Assembly: GCA_004297725.1 (NCBI GenBank)
Contig: SCUS01000151.1
Span: forward strand, 62,001-126,000
DNA: 64,000 bases
Origin: Myxococcaceae bacterium
GTDB lineage: Bacteria > Myxococcota_A > Polyangia > Polyangiales > Ga0077539
Direction: 5' to 3'
A program made the position numbers and the translations under genes. Under the pieces are notes generated by a model. The model did not search any database, was not told the DNA's origin, and worked only from the letters and a program-made list of their open reading frames with translations. The first letter of the stretch is position 1; every line of letters begins with the position of its first letter. Positions 59,187 to 64,000 of this stretch are shown here, in pieces.

Positions 59187-60554
59187 TTAGCGGTACTGCG
59201 TCCCGGTCGGCTCGTAGAGCCGCACTTCATCGATGTCGCCGGAGAACTGCTCGTACTGCCGCAGCGCCTCGGCCACGCGGTCTTGTGCGCTACGAGAGAG
59301 CCCCTCGACCACCGTCGGCACGATGAAGATCATGCCCTCGTGCTCCTGCTCGCTGTTGCGCTCGGAGCCGAAGAGGTACCCGAGGATGGGGATCTGCCGC
59401 AGCCCAGGCAGGCCGCTGGAGCCCTGCGACTGCGAGCGCGACCGGAAGCCGCCCATCACGATCGACTGGCCGAGCTGGAGGTTCACCAGGGTGGTGACGT
59501 GGGCGATGTTGCGGCCGGGCATGTCGCCGCCGTTCTCGACGGGGTCGCTGATGTCCGCGTTGACCCGGATGTCGATGCGGGAGCTCTGCGGGTCGAAGCG
59601 CGGCGTGACCGTGAGGTTGGTGCCGTAGTTGATGGTCGCCAGCGAGGCCGACCCGTTGGACCCGATGAGCTTGTAGTTGAGCTCGCCGCCGTTGCGGTAG
59701 GTGGCCTCGTTGCCGTTGGCGGTGATCACCGTCGCCTGCCGCAGGATGCGCGCCCAGCCGCCGTTGCTGGCGATGTCCAGGCGCGGCAGCGGCTGGTTGC
59801 TGATGATGGCCTGGGCGAGCTGCACGCCCTCGCCGACGCCGCCCATGCCCATCGGGGCGACGAGGTTGATGGTCGCGGTGGCCTGCGAGCTCGGGGGGTT
59901 GCCGCCGATGTACGCGGGCCAGGCGATGCCCACCTGGCGACCGGAGTTGGTGGCGAAGTCGACGAAGTAGAGGTCGAGGCGGACGTTGATGCGGCGCTCG
60001 ACGATGGTGGCGTCGATGGAGACCAGCGACTCGACCTGGCCGGGGTAGAGCCCGGCGATCTGCTGCACCCGGTGCTGCTGCTGCTCCGAGGCGACGCCGC
60101 CCTCGAGGTAGAGCCGGGCGCCGATGCGCCGGATCTGCACGCCGTTGTAGCCCTCGAGGAGGTTCTCGATCTCCGCCTGCACGGCCTCGGGGCGGCGCGC
60201 GAAGACGGTGATCTGCAGGGTCTCCTGGGCGCCGCTGTTGCGGATGAGCAGCAGCGTGGTGGAGCCGGCGCGCTGGCCGACCACCACGAGGTTGCGCCCG
60301 TCGGCGGGGGTGCGCACGTCGACGACCCCGGGGGTGCCCTCGGAGAACTGCCGGATGCCTTCGGCGGGGACGAGCACCTGCTCGCCCACGGCGAGGGAGA
60401 GGTCACGCCCGGTGCCTCGCGGCGCGGCGGTGGTGGTGCCCGCGGCGGGCTGCTGGGCGAGGGCGGGGGCGGCGGCGAGGAAGCTCGCGCAGCCCACCGC
60501 GGCGAGCGTGACGATCGAGCGGAGTCGGAGGGAGATCATGGGTTGCGACCGCAT
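59187..60554 (-). CDS. cpaC: Tad outer-membrane secretin CpaC/RcpA
   Basis: 455 residues with a signal peptide (VTLAAVGCASFLAAAPALA). The N-terminal pilus/BON region has LSLAVGEQVLVPAEGIRQFSEGTPGVVDVRTPADGRNLVVVGQRAGSTTLLL. The secretin core near the C-terminus has LGQSIVMGGFRSRSQSQGSSGLPGLRQIPILGYLFGSERNSEQEHEGMIFIVPTVVE. It forms the outer-membrane channel. ATG at 60554; one at 60539 is possible. Three bases after cpaB. Confidence 0.94.
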   Translation of the reverse strand: MRSQPMISLRLRSIVTLAAVGCASFLAAAPALAQQPAAGTTTAAPRGTGRDLSLAVGEQVLVPAEGIRQFSEGTPGVVDVRTPADGRNLVVVGQRAGSTTLLLIRNSGAQETLQITVFARRPEAVQAEIENLLEGYNGVQIRRIGARLYLEGGVASEQQQHRVQQIAGLYPGQVESLVSIDATIVERRINVRLDLYFVDFATNSGRQVGIAWPAYIGGNPPSSQATATINLVAPMGMGGVGEGVQLAQAIISNQPLPRLDIASNGGWARILRQATVITANGNEATYRNGGELNYKLIGSNGSASLATINYGTNLTVTPRFDPQSSRIDIRVNADISDPVENGGDMPGRNIAHVTTLVNLQLGQSIVMGGFRSRSQSQGSSGLPGLRQIPILGYLFGSERNSEQEHEGMIFIVPTVVEGLSRSAQDRVAEALRQYEQFSGDIDEVRLYEPTGTQYR

Positions 60555-60557
60555 CGT

Positions 60558-61394
60558 TCAGAGGGCGTTGGGGTTCTGCGGGCCGATGCGCTCGATGACC
60601 TGACGGCGACGGCGCGAGACGTTGGCGCGGCGGGTGGGCTCGAAGATGTCCTCGATGTTGGTCTCCGGGACCCCCTCGAGGATCGCGATGTCCTCGGGGT
60701 TGCGGAGCACCAGCGTGAGGCCGGTGTGTCGCCCCCCGGCGCCGCCGCGGTCGGCGGCGTAGGTGAGGAGCTGGGCCTCTTCCATCGAGACGCTGAGGGT
60801 GATCTGGGAGATCTCCACGGGGGTGTTGCCGCCGGCGGTGCCGTTGACGGTCTGCCGCTGCGCCTCGCCGCCGGTGTCGCGCCCCGCGGCCAGCACGAGC
60901 ACGTTCTGAAGCAGGGGGATGGTCACGCGGTCGTTCTCGCCGCCGGTGCGGGAGAGCGTGCCGAGGACATCGACGCGGTCGCCCGGGCGGAGCAGTCCGC
61001 CGAAGGAGTTGGTGATGTCGGCGCGCACGGTGATGGCGCGCATCCCGGTGCTGACCAGCGAGGACAGGTCGCGGCGCGCGTCGGAGGCGGTGGCCAGGTC
61101 GGTCCACATCACGGTCTGGTTGGCGCGGAGTCCATTCGAGACCCGCACGCCGATGATGCGGCGGACGTCGGAGTATCGGATGAAGCGGTCTTCGAGGTAG
61201 GCCTGAGGGATCAACCGATATCCCATCATGTTCTCGGAGAGCGCGGCGCCGAGGGGGATGTCCTGCACCGCGATGAGCACCCTCACCGGAACGCCTCCGG
61301 ACGCCTCAGCCTCGAAGCGCTGCTTGTAGAGCAGCAGCAGCACCAGCCCGAGGGCCGCCGCACCGATTGCGATGATGAGCGCCTTGGTGTTCAT
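60558..61394 (-). CDS. cpaB: Tad pilus assembly protein CpaB/RcpC
   Basis: 278 residues. One N-terminal membrane segment (ALIIAIGAAALGLVLLLLY), then an SAF domain (PVRVLIAVQDIPLGAALSENMMGYRLIPQAYLEDRFIRYSDVRRIIGVRVSNGLRANQTVMWTDLAT) and the RcpC block (MRAITVRADITNSFGGLLRPGDRVDVLGTL). Sits in the periplasm and stabilises the secretin. First of the tight cpaB-cpaC-tadA-tadB-tadC run. Confidence 0.92.
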   Translation of the reverse strand: MNTKALIIAIGAAALGLVLLLLYKQRFEAEASGGVPVRVLIAVQDIPLGAALSENMMGYRLIPQAYLEDRFIRYSDVRRIIGVRVSNGLRANQTVMWTDLATASDARRDLSSLVSTGMRAITVRADITNSFGGLLRPGDRVDVLGTLSRTGGENDRVTIPLLQNVLVLAAGRDTGGEAQRQTVNGTAGGNTPVEISQITLSVSMEEAQLLTYAADRGGAGGRHTGLTLVLRNPEDIAILEGVPETNIEDIFEPTRRANVSRRRRQVIERIGPQNPNAL

Positions 61395-61464
61395 CCAAGT
61401 CTCCGGATGGGCATTTGAGGGGTCTGCAGAAACATCCGCCGAAGCCGACGAACCCGCGGGGCGC

Positions 61465-61494
61465 AGCCTACGCCGAAGCGCTCTCCCGACACAA
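61465..61494 (-). promoter_or_regulatory. Weak candidate promoter upstream of cpaB
   Basis: In the 151-base gap before cpaB, the minus strand has TTGTGT (61494-61489) and TAGGCT (61470-61465) 18 bases apart. Each matches three of six consensus bases. The -10 resembles the GC-rich TAnnnT boxes seen elsewhere here. Nothing else in the gap is recognisable. Confidence 0.25.
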
Positions 61495-61545
61495 CGGGAT
61501 CGATGGGGCGACGGCAGTTGGAGAGGGAGTGAGGAGGGGGGAGGA

Positions 61546-62487
61546 TCAGCGGGCGACGAGCGACATCATCGAGGTCACGCCGTCGGCGTGGTCGAAGACG
61601 AGGAAGAGCGTCTCGGGGCCCTTCTCGAAGGCCACCATGCGGTCGCGCCGGGCCTCGATCTCCGAGGGGAGCTGGCGGTCGCGGGGGAGGTCGAGGACGG
61701 TCCAGCCGCGGTGGGCCATCTGGTCGCGGTACCAGGAGCGCACCTGCGCGGCGGGGGCGCGCACGGTGTACACGCCGAGCTTGTTGGGTACGCCGTCTTC
61801 GTAGGCGGAGATCACCCGGCGCATCGAGGGGTAGCGCGCGAGCCCGGGGATGTCCGCGCCGGGCGCGTCGCCCTGCTCGGGGAAGAGCCGGAGGATGTTG
61901 AACTGTCCCTGCGTGGCGACGGTGAGGATGCGGGTGTTGCCGGTGCTGCCGCGGGTGACGTAGGCGTAGCGGAGCTCGCCGTAGCGGGAGAGGTCGCCGG
62001 AGGCGATCATCGACTCGGCGCGGCGCAGGATCTCCTGCGGGGTGAGGCGGGTCTCGCCGACGTCGAGGCAGGCGACGTAGCCGCCGGAGGCGTCGCCGAT
62101 GCGCACGGTCTCGATGGACGCCGCGCGGCGCGCGCCCGGGGCCCAGAGCTGGTTGAAGGCCGCGTGGTCGAGGGCGCGGAGGTTCTCTGAGAGGTGCCCC
62201 GAGGTGCGCGCGCAGCGGGCCTCGTAGTAGTCGAGCACGGCCTCGACGCCGTCGCGGGTGGTGCCCATCGAGAGGTAGAGCGACTCGCCGTTGAGCACCA
62301 CGCGCCGGGGAGCTTCCATCACTCCCTGCTCGGCGTAGGGCATGAGCTGGCGGGCGAGGTGGCGCATGCCCTCGTTCACCTGGGCGCGCGCGGAGCGGAC
62401 GCTCACGACGGCGGTGACGAGCATGCCCGTGGCGACGAAGGCCCCGAGTCGGGTGAGCTGCGGGAGATGCCGGGTGCGACGAAACAT
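61546..62487 (-). CDS. Exported protein of the Tad locus, function unknown
   Basis: 313 residues. An N-terminal membrane or signal segment (RLGAFVATGMLVTAVVSVRSARA) is followed by a soluble domain with two parts: VVLNGESLYLSMGTTRDGVEAVLDYYEARCA (about 63-95) and a similar block LGVYTVRAPAAQVRSWYRDQMAHRGWTVLDLP near the C-terminus. Both pair a strand with a helix ending in YY or WY. It lies between the tadE-like gene and cpaB. I do not recognise a family. Confidence 0.65.
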   Translation of the reverse strand: MFRRTRHLPQLTRLGAFVATGMLVTAVVSVRSARAQVNEGMRHLARQLMPYAEQGVMEAPRRVVLNGESLYLSMGTTRDGVEAVLDYYEARCARTSGHLSENLRALDHAAFNQLWAPGARRAASIETVRIGDASGGYVACLDVGETRLTPQEILRRAESMIASGDLSRYGELRYAYVTRGSTGNTRILTVATQGQFNILRLFPEQGDAPGADIPGLARYPSMRRVISAYEDGVPNKLGVYTVRAPAAQVRSWYRDQMAHRGWTVLDLPRDRQLPSEIEARRDRMVAFEKGPETLFLVFDHADGVTSMMSLVAR

Positions 62488-62511
62488 GGCGCGTCTCTTT
62501 CTCCCCTTACG

Positions 62512-63027
62512 TTACCGGCACACGGGGATGACCGTGCAGAACAACTGGCGGGCGACGTCCGCGGGCGACGAGCGCACGGTGTTGCAGGCCATGCTGTTGC
62601 CCGCGAGGGCGTTGAGCGACCCGCCGCCGAGGAGCGTCGGGCGGTTGACCGGGCGGGTCAGTCGCCCGGAGGCGGTCTGGCCGAAGAAGCCTCCGAGCAG
62701 CGCGGAGCCGGCGCCGCCGAGCATGCTCTGGAGGGAGTTGAGGGCGCCCGGCCGCTCGCCCGCGCCCGCGGCGGTGTCGGCGCCCACGCGCACCTGGCTG
62801 CACCCCGGGAGCGGGCGCTGGCAGGCCTCGAAGGCGTAGCTCACCACGCAGTGGCGGTTCTGCTGCATGGTGTAGAGCTTCGTGCTCCAGGCCTTGTGCA
62901 CGAACATCATGCAGGAGAACACGGCGACGAAGAAGGGGAGCATCACCACGGTCTCGGCGTAGGCCGCGCCTCGGGAGGCGTGGTGCCGACGTCGGCGTCG
63001 GGGCTGTCGGGTCGTTGGGGCGTTCAC
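62512..63027 (-). CDS. tadE: TadE-like minor pseudopilin
   Basis: 171 residues. A very basic N-terminus (RRRRRHHASRG) precedes AAYAETVVMLPFFVAVFSCMMFVHKAW, the TadE-family segment with Glu near the start of the membrane helix (G-x-x-x-x-E). A short periplasmic part has several Cys residues (CVVSYAFEACQRPLPGC; CNTV; CTVIPVC). TadE-type pseudopilins are processed by TadV and initiate Flp fibres. 17 bases downstream of the TadG-like gene. Confidence 0.75.
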   Translation of the reverse strand: MNAPTTRQPRRRRRHHASRGAAYAETVVMLPFFVAVFSCMMFVHKAWSTKLYTMQQNRHCVVSYAFEACQRPLPGCSQVRVGADTAAGAGERPGALNSLQSMLGGAGSALLGGFFGQTASGRLTRPVNRPTLLGGGSLNALAGNSMACNTVRSSPADVARQLFCTVIPVCR

Positions 63028-63043
63028 GGCGCTGCAGCTCCTC

Positions 63044-64000
63044 TCAGTGGATGATGACCCGGTCGATGAGGCTCAGGTCGATGCCCGGGCCGACGGCGCC
63101 GCTGATGCCGAGGAGGTTGGACGGCATGCGGAAGCGGCGGAAGCGCGCGCGCCAGTACATGTGCCAGGTCCACTCGTCGCGGTCTTCGTCGCCTTCGTAG
63201 TAGTACTCGGCCTGCGCGAGGCCGACCCGGGCGAGGTTGCCGACGGTGCCGAAGAGCCCGCCGCTGCCGGTGTTGCGACCCCAGGCGGCCATGGACACGC
63301 CGCGCTGGTTGGCCTCGAAGGGGGGCGTGCCGATCACGATGCCGCGGATCTGCACGTACTCGCAGTCCTGGCCGGGCATGCCGTCGTTGCAGCTGCCGTC
63401 GCCCGGGTCGATCTCGTGCGGCCGCATGTTGGCTTCGTTGCGGGGGCAGAAGAAGAGGGCCATCGCCTCGTCGAGGAGCCGCGTCGCCCAGCTCAGCACG
63501 CTGCCGCCCAGGAGGGCGAGCGGGAAGGTGAGGAAGCGCGAGAGCGGCTCGGCGGCGTGGAGGCAGGTGCTGCGGATGTTGACCGGGCGCACCGGGAGGG
63601 GATGGTCGATCATCGGGTGGATGAAGCCCGCGGTGACCGGCGGCTGGTAGGTTCCGGTGAGGGTGGTCACCACCACGCGGGTCTGCGCGAGGTAGGGCCA
63701 GGTCGTGCGGATGACGTCCTGCGCGCTGTGCCCGAGGCGGAGGGCGGGCTGAACGACGCCGTTCTCGTAGGAGTTGGCGAGGTTGCGGATCATGTTGCCC
63801 GCCTGACCGAGCGCGGCGGAGAGCGGCGGCGCCCAGATGGTGAGCGCGGCGGCCGCGAAGAGGGCCCACTGCACCAGGCGCATCGCGAAGAGGATCGAGA
63901 CCAGCAGCGCCATCACGATGTTGATCATCGCGATGAGGTTCATGCCGCGGGCGTGCATCACGGCTCCGGAGAAGGCCACGGCGTCGGCCGCGTCCTGCAT
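63044..64000 (-). CDS. tadG: TadG-like Flp-locus protein, partial (continues beyond window)
   Basis: At least 318 residues; the frame is open to the window edge, so the N-terminus may be missing. QDAADAVAFSGAVMHARGMN matches the region just after the TadE/TadG pseudopilin helix, where the Asp-Ala-Ala-(D/L)-A motif is typical. Hydrophobic segments IAMINIVMALLVSILFAM and LVQWALFAAAALTIWAP follow, then a long periplasmic part with several Cys. It may be a longer TadG-like fibre or tip component. Confidence 0.65.
   Translation of the reverse strand: MQDAADAVAFSGAVMHARGMNLIAMINIVMALLVSILFAMRLVQWALFAAAALTIWAPPLSAALGQAGNMIRNLANSYENGVVQPALRLGHSAQDVIRTTWPYLAQTRVVVTTLTGTYQPPVTAGFIHPMIDHPLPVRPVNIRSTCLHAAEPLSRFLTFPLALLGGSVLSWATRLLDEAMALFFCPRNEANMRPHEIDPGDGSCNDGMPGQDCEYVQIRGIVIGTPPFEANQRGVSMAAWGRNTGSGGLFGTVGNLARVGLAQAEYYYEGDEDRDEWTWHMYWRARFRRFRMPSNLLGISGAVGPGIDLSLIDRVIIH

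Noticed and set aside
61395-61545. GG-N10-GC pair upstream of cpaB as a sigma-54 promoter
   Set aside because: The spacing fits, but only five of ten consensus bases match, which is expected by chance in such GC-rich sequence.

Overview
The window is a very GC-rich stretch of bacterial chromosome with almost no non-coding space. Genes overlap by 1-4 bases (ATGA, GTGA, TTGA, TGATG) through most of its length. The protein families, the Asp/Ala-rich lipoprotein tails, the wealth of FHA, TPR and PilZ proteins and the Tad-type locus point to a myxobacterium-like member of Myxococcota (former Deltaproteobacteria). That assignment is inferred from gene content, since no rRNA gene is present. No tRNA, rRNA, CRISPR array, insertion sequence or prophage was recognised.

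Region 1 (1-33117) is a nearly complete flagellar locus. At the left edge lies the start of a flagellin gene (minus strand) with a candidate sigma-28 promoter. Divergent from it is a 1096-residue TPR / O-GlcNAc-transferase-like / FkbM-methyltransferase fusion, a likely flagellin-modifying enzyme. Next comes a minus-strand operon read from 12516 down to 3810: flbD(swrD)-motA-motB-flgG-flgA-flgH-flgI-flgJ(rod)-flgM-flgN-flgK-flgL, with a good sigma-54 type promoter just upstream. Running the opposite way from the same 102-bp gap is a 20.5-kb plus-strand operon: flgB-flgC-fliE-fliF-fliG-fliH-fliI-fliJ-fliK-flgD-flgE-fliL-fliM-fliN-fliO-fliP-fliQ-fliR-flhB-flhA-flhF-fliA-flgF-glucosaminidase (the second half of a split FlgJ). 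Rod, rings, hook, export gate, motor, stator and the sigma-28/anti-sigma pair are all here. Chemotaxis genes, flhG, fliD/fliS and the sigma-54 activator are not in the window.

Region 2 (33142-39816) is accessory: a small lipoprotein and a barrel-like exported protein, a CBS-pair protein, an exported protein with DGTGYFRG repeats, two PilZ-type (c-di-GMP) proteins of YcgR build, an SGNH-hydrolase lipoprotein, and a compact trio of HD-domain protein, sigma-region-4-like HTH protein and MNT-type nucleotidyltransferase.

Region 3 (39823-48766) is housekeeping plus small regulators: a lone arginine N-succinyltransferase, dtd, tsaB, a polytopic GT-C-like membrane protein, a Roadblock/LC7 protein, aroQ-accB-accC, and a long TPR protein with its own sigma-70 type promoter.

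Region 4 (48736-64000, minus strand) begins with two unusual proteins, one with a C-terminal HPD J-like motif and one with an internal duplication. It then carries a Tad/Flp-type secretion-pilus locus. In transcription order this runs: TadG-like (cut by the window edge), TadE-like, unknown exported protein, CpaB, CpaC secretin, FHA-TadA ATPase fusion, TadB, TadC, FHA-TM protein, TPR lipoprotein (TadD-like), a second TadA ATPase, a second FHA-like protein and a PEGA/carboxypeptidase-regulatory-like lipoprotein. Two TadA paralogues and three FHA modules in one Tad cluster recall the Tad-like contact-killing (Kil) machinery of Myxococcus. This is the most interesting accessory system in the window.
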